In this document: positions 22,431 through 33,004 of the stretch, piece after piece
How positions within the stretch are numbered: position 1 is the first letter of the stretch
Layout: each line of letters opens with the position of its first letter
Source: Agrypnia vestita
Taxonomy: Eukaryota > Arthropoda > Insecta > Trichoptera > Phryganeidae
Reading direction: 5' to 3'
Assembly (NCBI GenBank): GCA_016648135.1
Contig: JADDOH010023005.1
Location: 1-64,000, forward strand
DNA length: 64,000 nt
Notes under the pieces: model-generated
The model's input: the letters and a program-made list of their open reading frames with translations, nothing else
Database searches by the model: none
What the model was told of the DNA's origin: nothing
Program-made: the position numbers and the translations under genes

Positions 22431-22830
22431 CATGTATGTCAAAATATCAAAATGAATAATATCTCTGATTTTTTGTTTTTCTAAATTATTTGAATAATCG
22501 TGGTTTTTCTGAATTTGCAAATCATTTATTAGAAAATGATCATGGTTTTGATAAAAATTTTGTACTTTCTATTTTACACATAAATACTTTTAGTCTGAAA
22601 TTGAATAATTTAGAATCATTAGAAATAAGTAAAGCATGTTAAATATTATTAAAACAAAATATTTTAACAATCAATTAAATTTAACTACTAGCCCAATTCT
22701 AAAAAATTTTCCAATAATTGCGAGTAGTCAAGAACTTCAGCAATAATATTTAAAAATAAATTTTTAAATAATTTAGAAAATTAAAAAACAAAAGACATTA
22801 TTCATTATGATATTTTGACATACATATAAG

Positions 22831-22868
22831 ACCCTGACGATGGAACGGTATTTCCGATACATGTAGGT
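22831..22868 (+). ncRNA. Hammerhead motif with core substitution, PLE-C right arm
   Basis: ACC, CUGACGA (22834-22840), stem II with one mismatch, then GAUAC in place of GAAAC, ACAUGU-like stem III, A, GGU. The GAAA substitution is expected to impair cleavage. Confidence 0.6.
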
Positions 22869-23338
22869 GAAATTTATCAAATAATATAAGTAGATTTATA
22901 CAAATACTAAAATCAATATTTTTTAAATTATTTATTACTAGGTATCTATTTATCTCTTGGAAAGAGTGATCAATATAAATTCATTATTTATATTGATCAC
23001 TCGTAAACCACATTGGTTGTTTTTAAGGTGTAGGTACGATTTTCTAAACCACTGTTTCTTCGTCAGGTTGGACGCACAACTGTTAAAGTTGTAGCGATAC
23101 CTGTTCAACCTTATTGCCGTGTACCTATCGCTCAGAGATTTGTTTATATCAACACAATAAAATTCTCCGCGATATAAATAAAGGGATTGAGCTAGGGACA
23201 TGGGGACACCACACCAGTCGGGCTTCTGCCGTAAAATCGGACAGAATTCCACGCTTCATCATTTCTCTTTTTCCGATCATTTAATCATTTATATACGTGT
23301 TTGATACTGTTTACCATTCTTTTATAATTAATCATTTA

Positions 23339-23820
23339 ATTTTTCAAAGCAAGAAAACACTTTATGGCTTGACATTATAAGACATTTAAGAATAAATTAA
23401 ATACCATGTTTTTAACCACTTTATCACTATATATTTGTCAACTAGTTTGATAATAATACAGGGCCAAAAATTTTACACAAAAACGGACTAGATTTGCGAC
23501 TTGACAATCTAGAAGCATTAGAAATTAATAAAGCCATCAATAATAATAGTCAAATAATAAATAAACAAATTAATTTATCTAATAGTCCGATTTTAAAGCT
23601 GTTCCCTCTATCTTCAGTTAATCCCTCCCCTTCCCTCCCCCCCCACCTAATTGACCGTCTGTCCCTCTCTCTTTTTCTTTCCTCCTTTATAAATTTCTGT
23701 ACCTAGATTAGTCTATATTTAATTATCCTGAAGAAGATTGAGTCCAACCGAAACTAGTTGACAAATATATAGTGATAAAGTGGTTTAAAACATAGTATTT
23801 AATTTATTCTTAAATGTCTT
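23339..23820 (+). mobile_element. 5'-truncated PLE copy (PLE-D), same family as 52973-55817
   Basis: Flanked by a 12-bp duplication with one mismatch, ATTAATCATTTA (23327-23338) and ATTAATAATTTA (23821-23832). From the left: a ~40-nt tail (23339-23378), a short inverted arm ending inside the hammerhead (to ~23450), then the plus-strand C-terminal coding end (GPKILHKNGLDLRLDNLEAL and onward to KLFPLSS), the 3' region and a hammerhead at 23724-23763. The coding end is nearly identical to the large copies, but the RT and endonuclease are missing. Confidence 0.85.
23724..23763 (+). ncRNA. Hammerhead ribozyme, PLE-D
   Basis: Stem I UAUC/GACA (one mismatch), CUGAAGA (23728-23734), stem II GAUUG-AGUC-CAACC (one mismatch), GAA, palindromic stem III ACUAGU, cleavage-site U. 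The core is intact. Stem I and stem II are slightly weakened relative to 55721-55760. Confidence 0.7.
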
Positions 23821-23950
23821 ATTAATAATTTACTCAGTTACACAATGTAACCTGTATATCTCATTTGTTCCCGGAGCCTATTCCCGGTTGAGAAATAAAC
23901 ATTAACTATCAATCATTCTTTCAATCCATCGCCCTACGCACCTTCCCTAG

Positions 23951-24880
23951 AAAGTTACGAAGATGCAGTAGAATCGTCAACTGAAGATGTTTGAAACAAT
24001 CAATGTGGGTTATACAAAGTTTGTTAGTTTTATCAAATTAATTATTATGTACAACTGCAAAGTTAACACTTTAAATATCAAAAAAATGAATTATAAAAAA
24101 ATAAATTTATTTTACTGAAACGAATTCGATCCGTGTAAAGAAGAACATTTTTACAATTTTTAAGCGCTTACTTTTCAAGATGTTAGAAAATTATTAAAGT
24201 AGGTATTGTATTTTCTCTCTACTCATATAATTTTAATTCTTAACGGGGGTTGTGTTCATTTTTTGTATTTGACATAAAACAACTATTTATTTTGTATATT
24301 ATTCGATTTGAATTATTTTAACAAAGAACAAGTTTTTTTGATGGCTTCTCTAGCAAAATGTGTCATGACACTCCTTTAAATAAGTATGTTTAAAATAGAA
24401 CGAAAAACGATTTTTGCAGAAACTGAAACAAAACACCATGATTTGTGGACGAGATACGACAAGGCGAACAAGAAAAACGTATTTTACATATGTCTGATAT
24501 AATACATATGTTTGAGATATGTATGCCGTTTTATATTTAAAGAGATTATAGATTACGTGAGATTTGCTTTATTGTAATATTGTCAAATCGACAATGATTG
24601 TTAGCCGCAATTTATAAGATTTTTATTTCTCGAATCTTCTGGTATATTTTTATTTATTTATTAAATCGCAAAAGAAAATATACAAAATATAATATATATT
24701 ACATACATCATGAGTATATTAAATCCTATAAAGGTATATAAATATACCTGTACATAGGTTCGGGAGATGAGAAGTTAGACATGTGTAATGATTTACACAC
24801 GACTAAAAGAACTATATAAATAAGTAACTAGTGACTAATATTAATAGCTAGCTTTCAAAATAGTGACTCGAATGATAGTT
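23951..24880. other. Non-coding AT-rich DNA, possibly 3' UTR of the following LINE
   Basis: No gene. The minus-strand LINE at 24880-27230 would have its 3' UTR here, but its 3' end is not defined. Confidence 0.35.
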
Positions 24881-25683
24881 TTATGATAATAACAATATAC
24901 GTTTATAAGGATATCAGATGTTCTTGTGTTTCGTTTATCGATTTTTTTATTTTGTTTTTAGTTGACATGTTTACTTCGGTTACAGTTTTTAGTTCGGTGG
25001 GCAATAGATTGAAGTACTTAATAGCTTCATATAAGGGACTTTTACAGTACTTAGTTTTAGTAATTTTGGGCCCTTTTATTAATTTATGTCTGGCTCTACC
25101 ATCATAGTTATTAAATTTTTGAGTACATTCATTGAAATAATACTTCAAACTGTCTAGTACAAACTGTTGTCTAACATTTAATACGAAAAAATTTTTTTTT
25201 TGCATGTCGAATATTGATAGCGTTTTTGTAGCCACCGCTCCGCGCAATAATGCCATAGTTAATAGTACTTTAGAACAAAGCATGGTATAACATTTTAAGA
25301 CTTTAGAATCCATAAAATACCGTAACTTATAGCTAATAAACTGAAAATATCTAACTTTTTTCAACAGTTCTTGGACGTGTACATCCCATTTTAAGCAGCT
25401 ATCAATATGTAGGTACACCTAGATACTGACAACTATCTGCTATTTTTATTATTTATGTTAATTATAGTATTCATAGGTGGTGCATCACCGTAACATTCAA
25501 ACGTTAGATAAACCGTTTTATCAACATTTAGCGTTAATTGATTATCATTTAACCAGGTATCATTTAACATTTTTAACACATTATTCATCTTTAGTTGCAC
25601 ATCAAGCCAGTTATCACCTGAATAAATAATGAAATAAAACAATCAACTTTGTTTTTTTCCACTTATAATTAAGCCACTTGTTT

Positions 25684-25723
25684 CACTACATGTTTCGGAA
25701 ACGTCCGTTTCCTTCATCAGGTG
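25684..25723 (-). ncRNA. Hammerhead ribozyme, PLE-E left arm
   Basis: Minus strand: stem I CAC/GUG, CUGAUGA, stem II GGAAACG-GA-CGUUUCC, GAA, palindromic stem III ACAUGU, cleavage-site A. The core is intact and stem II is strong. Confidence 0.8.
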
Positions 25724-25734
25724 AATTAAGACTG

Positions 25735-25774
25735 AAGATGAAGGAAACGGACGTTTCCGAAACATGTAGTGAAA
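25735..25774 (+). ncRNA. Degenerate hammerhead motif, PLE-E right arm
   Basis: Stem II, GAA, stem III ACAUGU and the cleavage site match the left arm, but the CUGAUGA box reads AAGAUGA and upstream stem I pairing is lost. It is probably inactive. Confidence 0.55.
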
Positions 25775-27230
25775 CAAGTGGCTTAAATATAAGTGGATAA
25801 AAACAAAGTTGATTGTTTTATTTCTTTATTTATTCATAATGGATTTCCACAAGGTAAACGCCGTAACATTCAATTACTTAGTTATCACCTGCACAACGTA
25901 CAGCGGTGTCATCGGCGTATGATAGCGAGTGTTTTTTATTAACTACTCCAAATATATCATTGATTTACATCAAGAAAAGTAGCGTACCTAGGATTTTTCC
26001 TTGAGAAAACCCTATGTTAACACCTTCTGCAATCCTTTATATTTAACTAATTGTGTTCTATTACTCAAGTAATCTTTAAACAAGTCATTTTCAACTCCTC
26101 TTATGCCATATCTCTTTAGTTTATCTAACAAAATAGAGTGATTGACACATATCAAACGCCTTAGCTAGGTCCAGAAAAGCAATGATTGTTATTTTGTTCA
26201 TATTAAGGTTATCGTATATATATATATATTGGACGATATCCGCATGTGCGTCATTAGTGCTTCTATTACTTTGGAAACCATATTGTCTATCAGAAATTGG
26301 TTTACATTTAGATATGAAACCAAATAATCTATTATATATACGTTTTTCAAAGACTTTTGCCAAATTAGATATTAAGGATATTGGACGATAATTGCTAGGC
26401 TCGTATGATTTACCTGATTTATAAATCGATACTATGACCGCAGACTTTAGGGCATTGGGCCAGATGTCCCTGGTTATGCACATGTTGAAGATACGCTCCA
26501 AGGGTTTACTTATACAGTGTACCAAATACTTTAGTACCTTGCTATTAATTTCGTCCATACCACATGTCTTATCTTTAAGATGATTTATTGTATTATGTAC
26601 TTGCTCAATAGAAACAGGTCACAAAAAAATGTATTTAGAATTATTTTCAACTCTATCCGATGCCCTATTTCTATACGCTCTGTTTGTGTCGATTTTATCG
26701 GATAAGTTGAGACGTATATTGCTGAAGTAATCGAAAAAATATTAGCGATATCATTGGAATCAGTTACTTTTTTTATCTTTGTTTAATAGATATTTAATAT
26801 CATTGTTAATTTTAATATTTCTACCTAGTTTATTATTTATGTATTGCCATAATTTTTTACTGTCGCTGGAGTTTTTATAAACTTGTTCTGCATCATAGTC
26901 CTTTTTAGCATGAATAACAATTCTATTCAAAACTTTAAAATACAATCAATAATCCTTTTTGAGTGTTTCATTATTTTTTCCAGTTTCCAGACGTTGTACA
27001 ATATTTCCTTAGTATTAAAAGATTTAATAATACCCGGTGTTATCCAATTTTTTCGAGGCAGACTATGTCTTATTTCTATACTTATTCGGATTAGTTTTAG
27101 TGGTTGAATTTTCTATAAGTGTGTATATTTCCTTAATTAATGAATCAATTGCTAATTTGGGATCTTGTGTATCAAATAGTATCGGTAAAATATTCTAAAA
27201 CGTCTAAATCGTTTAGAAATCTTCAATAAC

Positions 27231-28129
27231 GTGCCGTTCTTCGAATCCCGTTACAATAAAATTCTTTATCAACGAATATTAAATTAAAATTTATTTGTAA
27301 ACTCCTCCCATCAATTTCCTTCTATATTATCGATTAATATATTTAGAGCTTTGAAATCATTTATAGCACACCCACTTACTCATTGCCAATGCCTAATCTA
27401 TTTCAATTATTACAAAAGCTACAGAAATATATCACACGTCCTGTATGTGGGTCATCGAGCTAAATAATCGAGTATCAAATCTGTCTCTGTCAAATTGTGA
27501 TTGTTTGTGAAATAAATGTCCGCGGCCAACTATCGCGAGTTGTTGTACTCTGAAAATAGCTCAAAAGATGTCACAGAATGTGTTATCGAATATCTCGAGT
27601 GAAATGTTGCTGGTGCTCGAGAAGTACGAGGTGGTGACTGAATAATGCAAGCCTGTAAATGGAGGAAGCCCAAGAAGTTGTGCCTCAAGAAGTCAGCTAA
27701 CTATGCAGCGAAATCACAAGCTGAGTGGTTGCTGATGCTCTGTGCTCCCTTATCAGGAATTTCAACATCGTGAGAGAATCCGTAATAGAGTCTTAGTTTG
27801 CCAGCAAACTTTGAAATAGCAGAATAAGGCAACATAATCAAGTTTAGTGATCCAAGCGATTACTTCCAGCAGTACACCAGGAACATTAATTTATTTGGAA
27901 ACAAACGTCTATTAGTAATATAAGCCAAATTACTTAGTTTTATCGTTTGTTTTATTGTTTTGTTTATTGTTTATTTTACATTTGTTAATATAAATTACTT
28001 ACCTGTTCTATGGCAGTTATTCTCACTTAAAAGTAACATATAATAGTAATAAATAACAATAATGAAGAAATAGAAACGTAAAAATGAAAGCAAAATAAAA
28101 ATGTAGTAATATATATGTTGGGAATATTC
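27231..28129. other. Non-coding DNA
   Basis: No gene recognised. 27430-27790 is GC-richer and may be an old element remnant. Confidence 0.35.
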
Positions 28130-28430
28130 GTAGGTCAATGGAATGAAAGAGCGATATGCTGTTACTGTTTATTTCTTCCCGGAGATAGGCCCCGGAAGCA
28201 AGTTAAAAAGTACAAATAATGTTTTATGTAATGACGAACAAAGAAATAGATGACGCGCGAAAGTCTGCCCGATCTTACGGCAGAAGCCCGACTGGTGTGG
28301 TGTCGCCAAGTCCCTAGCTCGACCCTTTTGTTTATATCGCGGAGATTTTTATTATATTAATATAAACAAAACTCTGGGTCGGGCGATAGGTACATGGCAC
28401 AGGGTTGAACAGGTACCGCTACATATACAA
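28130..28430 (+). repeat. LTR-like dispersed repeat, copy 2
   Basis: Matches the complement of 22990-23270 and 23860-23945, starting TGTTGGGAATATTCG. It shares the CGGCAGAAGCCCGACTGG and TATCGCGGAGA blocks. It is in the opposite orientation to copy 1 and is uninterrupted. The class is inferred from composition only. Confidence 0.4.
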
Positions 28431-28847
28431 ACACGAGAATACATAAATCTTAAAGAAAAGAAAATATAAATATAAAATTCAGATAAAAATTTAATTAGAT
28501 ACCAAAATGAATACTACATTAACATGAAATTATAAAAAGCAGATTTTGCCAATTCAGAGGTCAAGGGCGGATCACTTCTTGAGCATACCTTCTACCTGAT
28601 ACTTTTATAAAATTAGTAATACGGTGTTTAAAAGGTTTCTGTATTGTAATTTCTTTTGTTCCATTTGGTAACTTGCTAAAAACAAGCGGGGCAATGAAAT
28701 TAAATTGTCTTCGGTACCTCAAAATTAATGGCGTTTTCCAGTCTTGTAACCCGTGTTTGTTGTGTACGCTTAAAATTTTCCTTATTCTTGTGAAGTTTTA
28801 CAAGTATGTTTTAAGGTATAATTGCCTCGGGTCAAGAACGTCAAATA

Positions 28848-30133
28848 TTAGGTCCTTACATATGAAATTGAGGTTTTGCCGTACTGGCAAATTTGATCTC
28901 AAATATCTTCTCTTTGGTTAGGAATTCCAAATCAAAATTTATACAGCTATTTACTCAAGTATTTGTGTTTTGAAAATTATAATTCATTTGTTTTTTCCTC
29001 AATTGTTTTTTTCTTTGCGTCACTCAGTTTACAAAATGAAAAACTTGAAATATCGCGTTATTTACGAGCACGAGTTCCACCGTGGCACCAGTGCTGCAAA
29101 AACGGCTCGAAGGATTAATGATGTGTATGGCGACGGTGCCGCAAAAGAAAACACAGTGCGTTTTTGGTTCCAACGTTTTCGTTCTGGAAATTTTGACCTG
29201 CAGAACAAGCCCCGTGGACGGCCGGAGACCAAAGTTGATAATGAAGAATTGAAGGCTATTGTGGAAGCGGATCCATCGCAAACCACATCCGAGTTAGCTG
29301 CAGGCTGCGGTGTTAGTGATAAAACTGTTTTAATCCACTTGAAGCAAATTGGTAAGGTGAAAAAGCTTGAAAGGTGGGTACCTCACGAATTGAGTGAAGC
29401 AAATCAACAAACGCGCGTTGACTGCTGCGTTGCATTACTCAACCGGCACAATAATGAAGGGATTTTAAATCGAATCATTACCTGTGTTGAAAAGTGGATC
29501 CTGTACGATAATCGGAAGCGCTCATCGCAATGGCTGAACCCTGCCGAACCAGCCAAACCATGCCCCAAGCGAAAATTGACTCCAAAAAAGTTACTTGTGA
29601 GCGTTTGGTGGACTAGTGCTGGTGTCGTTCACTATAGCTTTCTTAAATCTGGCCAGACGATTACGGCAGATGTCTATTGTCAGCAACTGCAAACCATGAT
29701 GGAAAAGCTAGCTGCTAAACAACCGAGGCTGGTTAATCGCTCTAGGCCACTGCTGCTTCATGATAACGCTAGACCACACACTGCACAACAGACGGCTACC
29801 AAATTAGAGGAGCTTCAATTGGAATGTCTAAGACATCCACCGTACTCTCCGGACCTTGCCCCAACAGATTACCATTTTTTTCGAAATTTGGATAACTTCT
29901 TGCAAAGGAAAAAATTCAACTCCGATGGGGCAGTCCAAACCGCCTTCAAAGATTTTATTGATTCCCGTCCGAATGGTTTTTTTAGTAAAGGGATCGATGA
30001 AATACCTATGAGATGGCAAAAGTGCATAGATAGCAATGGTACATACTTTGATTAAATAAATATATTATAATAAAAAAAAATCGGCTTTATGTTCCTCCCA
30101 TACTAAACGTCAATTTCATATGTAAGGACCTAA
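28848..30133 (+). mobile_element. Full-length mariner element, cecropia subfamily
   Basis: A 1286-bp element with 24-bp perfect terminal inverted repeats (TTAGGTCCTTACATATGAAA at the left, complement at the right), flanked by TA dinucleotides (28846-28847 and 30134-30135). It holds one uninterrupted transposase frame (29036-30055). Size, ends and target are canonical for mariner. The insertion sits in a LINE relic. A change at a catalytic residue (see CDS) suggests that it cannot transpose itself but could be mobilised in trans. Confidence 0.92.
29036..30055 (+). CDS. mariner transposase (cecropia type), catalytic Asp changed
   Basis: Transposase of the IS630-Tc1-mariner superfamily: binds the terminal repeats and cuts and pastes the element at TA. 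The 339-residue product is full length. The N-terminal half holds two helix-turn-helix regions (FHRGTSAAKTARRIN; TTSELAAGCGVSDKTVLIHL) and the linker signature KKLERWVPHEL (WVPHEL). Catalytic domain: the second and third acidic residues are present as LLHDNARPH and SPDLAPTDYHFF, exactly 34 residues apart (DD34D). The first should be TCDEKWILYDN but reads TCVEKWILYDN, an Asp-to-Val change at about codon 155 (GTT). The start ATG is chosen because KNLKYRVIYEHEF is where mariner proteins begin; an in-frame ATG at 28970 adds an unlikely leader. Likely dead as an enzyme, though it may still bind ends. Confidence 0.92.
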   Translation: MKNLKYRVIYEHEFHRGTSAAKTARRINDVYGDGAAKENTVRFWFQRFRSGNFDLQNKPRGRPETKVDNEELKAIVEADPSQTTSELAAGCGVSDKTVLIHLKQIGKVKKLERWVPHELSEANQQTRVDCCVALLNRHNNEGILNRIITCVEKWILYDNRKRSSQWLNPAEPAKPCPKRKLTPKKLLVSVWWTSAGVVHYSFLKSGQTITADVYCQQLQTMMEKLAAKQPRLVNRSRPLLLHDNARPHTAQQTATKLEELQLECLRHPPYSPDLAPTDYHFFRNLDNFLQRKKFNSDGAVQTAFKDFIDSRPNGFFSKGIDEIPMRWQKCIDSNGTYFD

Positions 30134-30230
30134 TATTCTAAACAAATCATCTGAAGGAAATATTCTCAATTTCTTAGTGATTAGTAGCATTAAACATCTA
30201 AATTGCCTATAAAAATGAAAAGAAACATTG

Positions 30231-30575
30231 ACAAATTATGAAACAAATTAAATATTAATTATGATTAAAAATGTAAATACTAATGTTGATCAAATGTGTA
30301 ATTTCGATAAATAACAGGTTTACAAAATCATGAAAAAAACTGGTTGTAATTTAGTGAAAAGTATTGAGGTAGTTTAATTGTGTAAAAGGATAGGTAAGTA
30401 GAAGACGCGTAGTTGAATACTCGCGAGGTGAAAGTTAAGGAGGAATACCTACCTAGATATTTTGAAAAATCGACTTTTAAATTTTTGCATTTTCTTAAAG
30501 CTTGAGGTCTTGAAAATGTCTGGTGAAAATTTCAAGTAAAAATTCAAAAAATAACAAAATAATTAATTAATTTAT

Positions 30576-30622
<47 letters not shown>

Positions 30623-31952
30623 GTAATTAGTAATAGCTGATAATAGTGGCATCCCTTTGTTGATTACGCGCCGCGCTACACGGCATCGCGCAACACGCAT
30701 TTAGCTGCCAGTCGGGCTCTTTCGTAATAGAAACGTTAGACATATTTTTATTCTGTCTGTGAAGAGTGCTCAATGATATGGAAATTCAAAGCAAGGTATA
30801 GGACTTATATTATGGACCTGGAATCGATGATTTTATGTAAGTTGAAAAATTTCGCGATTTATTCATTACTCAATTTTCAACCACGTTTTACTCGAAAACA
30901 TATTTTAAAAATCGGTGACCAAAATATCTCGGCAATCACCGAACAGATCAACTTGAAATTTCTAGTAGTTATTCTATACATCTTTTTTGTAAGTTTTTTT
31001 TAATACCTTAAGTTTTTATATAGTTATAATAAACCCGATTTTTTCCCTAAAAATGCTATTTTAAATTCAAACGCCTGCCATTTTGTCAAAAATCGATATT
31101 TTCAAAAACTTCTACGTCAATGAGTAAATTACAGTGTCATCATTTTTGATATATATATATTTTTTTTAATGATTACAGATGAAATGAGAGTGGTCACCAC
31201 GGAGGACTTTTTTTTCGGCAGTCGAAAGAACCCAAAATTATTCCGCCAATATTGAATATTTTTTAATTAAAAATATTTATTATATTCATATAAGTGAGTA
31301 CTTTTATGTAAAAATAATTTCAATGCCATAATTCATATAGGTTTCCTTTAAAAAATTCACAAAAATTGCCTTTTTTCGCGCTTCGTAGTTAGGTTGGTTA
31401 CCCCTTGGTAGCGCTAGATATTGAGGATATCCGCAACCTGGCGCTACCAGGTAGAAAAGTCGCATATTACATTAGAAATAAATGGTCCTGGTTAAAAAGC
31501 GACAAGAAAACATATTAGGATGAATAAATGTTGACATGGATACGTGTGTCACCCATAAATTTAATAGCTTAATAATATCCTACTGTTTTTTTATTATTTA
31601 TTTTATAAGAATAAACACAAGTGTGGTGAAACAAAATAATATGTCATATAATATCTATATATAAACATCAAAGGAAACATGAACTGCGGTAAATTGACGT
31701 TTCAAATGGTCAAGCAAGGGGTAAAATATATTTAAACTGAAATGTTGTTTCTTGTATCTGACATGACATGAATGAATTTCGTTCATAGTTAGTTCGGAGA
31801 TTTATGGAATGCAAAATGATTAATATCGTGTAGACCAATTTATACTGACATGCACCATAAAATTTATTATGATATATACTCGTAATAATATATGTGAATA
31901 TTATATATAGAATTTTAGTAAACAAAATACCGCAAACCGCGAATATCACGTG
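30231..31952. other. Non-coding DNA with an (ATA)n microsatellite
   Basis: 30572-30621 is a clean (ATA/AAT)n tract of about 50 bp. A GC-richer patch at 30655-30740 and the rest show no gene that I can support. Confidence 0.5.
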
Positions 31953-32518
31953 TAGCGAAGGGAAAAACTACATTTCAATATGAAGACTACAACACACATA
32001 CGTTCACCAGTTTGAATACTGCAAAGTGTACACTACAATTGTAGTAAAAACTACATGAAGTGAAGTAATTGTAGTACTACGAAATGAAGTAAAGTAATGA
32101 AGTAATTGTAATATTAATGAAGTGTAGTAATGAAATGAAGAAATGAAGTAATTGAACTACAAAATTGTAGTGAAGTAAATATTTTCTTCATTCGATTTCA
32201 AAAAATTTTCAAACCATGGGGGGGTGGGTTGTTATAGTTTCCAGAGATTTCTTCGTTTAGCGACATCAACTTCCCAAAAATTTCACGTAAAAAATGTACT
32301 ATTTAAAGTATACTCTCATACTTTCGATAACTTTGAAGTGTGTGTACTTTGTAGTGTTCGCTTTGAAATCAAGTGTACTATTTGAAGTATATACTTTCAA
32401 TAACTTTAAAGTGTTTGTAGTTTGTAGTGTGCACTACACTTCAAAACGTGCGAAGTGTGCACTTCAATGTAATGTAGTACTACATTGTAGTAGTGAGTAC
32501 AGAGCAGACTCATCACTA
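31953..32518 (+). mobile_element. hAT-type MITE, copy 1
   Basis: A 566-bp element starting TAGCGAAGGGAAAAACTAC and ending GACTCATCACTA, flanked by a perfect 8-bp duplication ATCACGTG (31945-31952 and 32519-32526). The 8-bp duplication and TAGNGATGGG-like ends indicate hAT. The interior is built from short GTAGT and GAAGTA repeats with many small palindromes and has no coding sequence. Copy 2 lies inverted at 43137-43701. Confidence 0.85.
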
Positions 32519-33004
32519 ATCACGTGTGATTAGAGAACACACCGAGGCGCGAGACATAAGGAGAGACCAGACAAAATTAATAAAGTCCACGTCCGGACCA
32601 AATTAGTAGTACGTGATCAAAGCATAAAACCACACGAACACATGAGGAAGGTGTAAATAATGATGCAGAATGTTTGAGTTAAAATTAATGGAGACAAAAA
32701 GGCTTATTATCTGGGAGTGCATTGAGTTATGCAATTGTTCGTCATTGGATTACATTAAAATTCGTGATAACATTATAACTACAGAGTTGAAGGGCTGATA
32801 AAATTGAAAAAATGTGACAAATACTCGGCCGTATTCTAAAAACTGCAATATTGCTATTTGTTGTATTGACAGTTATTGTATAACATTGTACTGCCGTCAA
32901 TCTTGACGTTTTAAGTTTAACAGATTTGAATTCATTAATTTCAAACGTGTCAAACATAAAACGTCAAAATTGATGGCATTGTCAATATATTAATCAATAT
33001 ATAT
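32519..33004. other. Non-coding DNA
   Basis: No supported feature. Confidence 0.4.

Larger units (their letters stand above)
22336..22925 (+). mobile_element. 5'-truncated PLE with inverted ends (PLE-C)
   Basis: The left (22336-22430) and right (22831-22925) arms are inverted copies carrying hammerhead motifs of the ACAUGU family. Between them the plus strand encodes the PLE C-terminal region (22490-22745): GFSEFANHLLENDHGFDKN, then LKLNNLESLEIS, a stop, and SPILKNFPI. An ACATTGTAGATTGA tail lies just left of the arm and recurs beside the related cluster at 51600. No clear target duplication was found. Confidence 0.75.
22930..23950 (-). repeat. LTR-like dispersed repeat, copy 1, split by PLE-D
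   Basis: The complement of 22990-23270 and of 23860-23945 matches 28130-28430: shared CGGCAGAAGCCCGACTGG, ATATCGCGGAGA, GCGATAGGTAC and CCGGGAATAGGC/CCGGAGATAGGC blocks. The two halves of this copy are separated by the PLE-D insertion (23339-23820). Composition and length suggest an LTR, but the ends are not defined and no retroviral-type genes are visible. Confidence 0.45.
25621..25879. mobile_element. Inverted PLE terminal pair (PLE-E) inside the LINE
   Basis: A 259-bp insertion flanked by a perfect 12-bp duplication AGTTATCACCTG (25609-25620 and 25880-25891). Two inverted arms of about 105 bp, each with a hammerhead motif, are followed on the right by a 45-nt tail (25835-25879). Removing it restores the LINE reading (CAGDN continuing to WLDVQLKM). 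It has no coding sequence. Confidence 0.85.
24880..27230 (-). pseudogene. CR1/Jockey-like LINE ORF2 (reverse transcriptase), decayed
   Basis: On the minus strand, from right to left: the linker between endonuclease and RT (LPRKNWITPGIIKSF, then DYDAEQVYKNSSDSKKLWQY), RT fingers (IVSIYKSGKSYEPSNYRPIS, ISKCKPISDRQYGFQSNRST), motif A ([12 protein letters not shown]), the YADD active site near 25910 (SLSYADDTAV), thumb, and a C-terminal domain (24903-25418). Several frameshifts and stops break the frame, and the N-terminal endonuclease was not found. A PLE (25621-25879) is inserted just after the active-site region, within the codons for GDN. Catalytic motifs remain readable, so decay is moderate. 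Confidence 0.8.
28530..30230 (-). pseudogene. LINE C-terminal fragment split by mariner
   Basis: With the mariner (28848-30133) and one TA removed, the minus strand reads ITKKLRIFPSDDLFRI joined to FDVLDPRQLYLKTYL, a stop, then KILSVHNKHGLQDWK and YRRQFNFIAPLVFSKLPNG, to about 28545. This is the conserved C-terminal region of CR1/Jockey-type LINEs. The exact join supports both the LINE reading and the mariner boundaries. One in-frame stop shows that it is inactive. Confidence 0.7.

Noticed and set aside
28970..29035. Upstream in-frame start for the mariner transposase
   Set aside because: The extra hydrophobic 22 residues are not part of mariner proteins; the Met at 29036 fits the family start.
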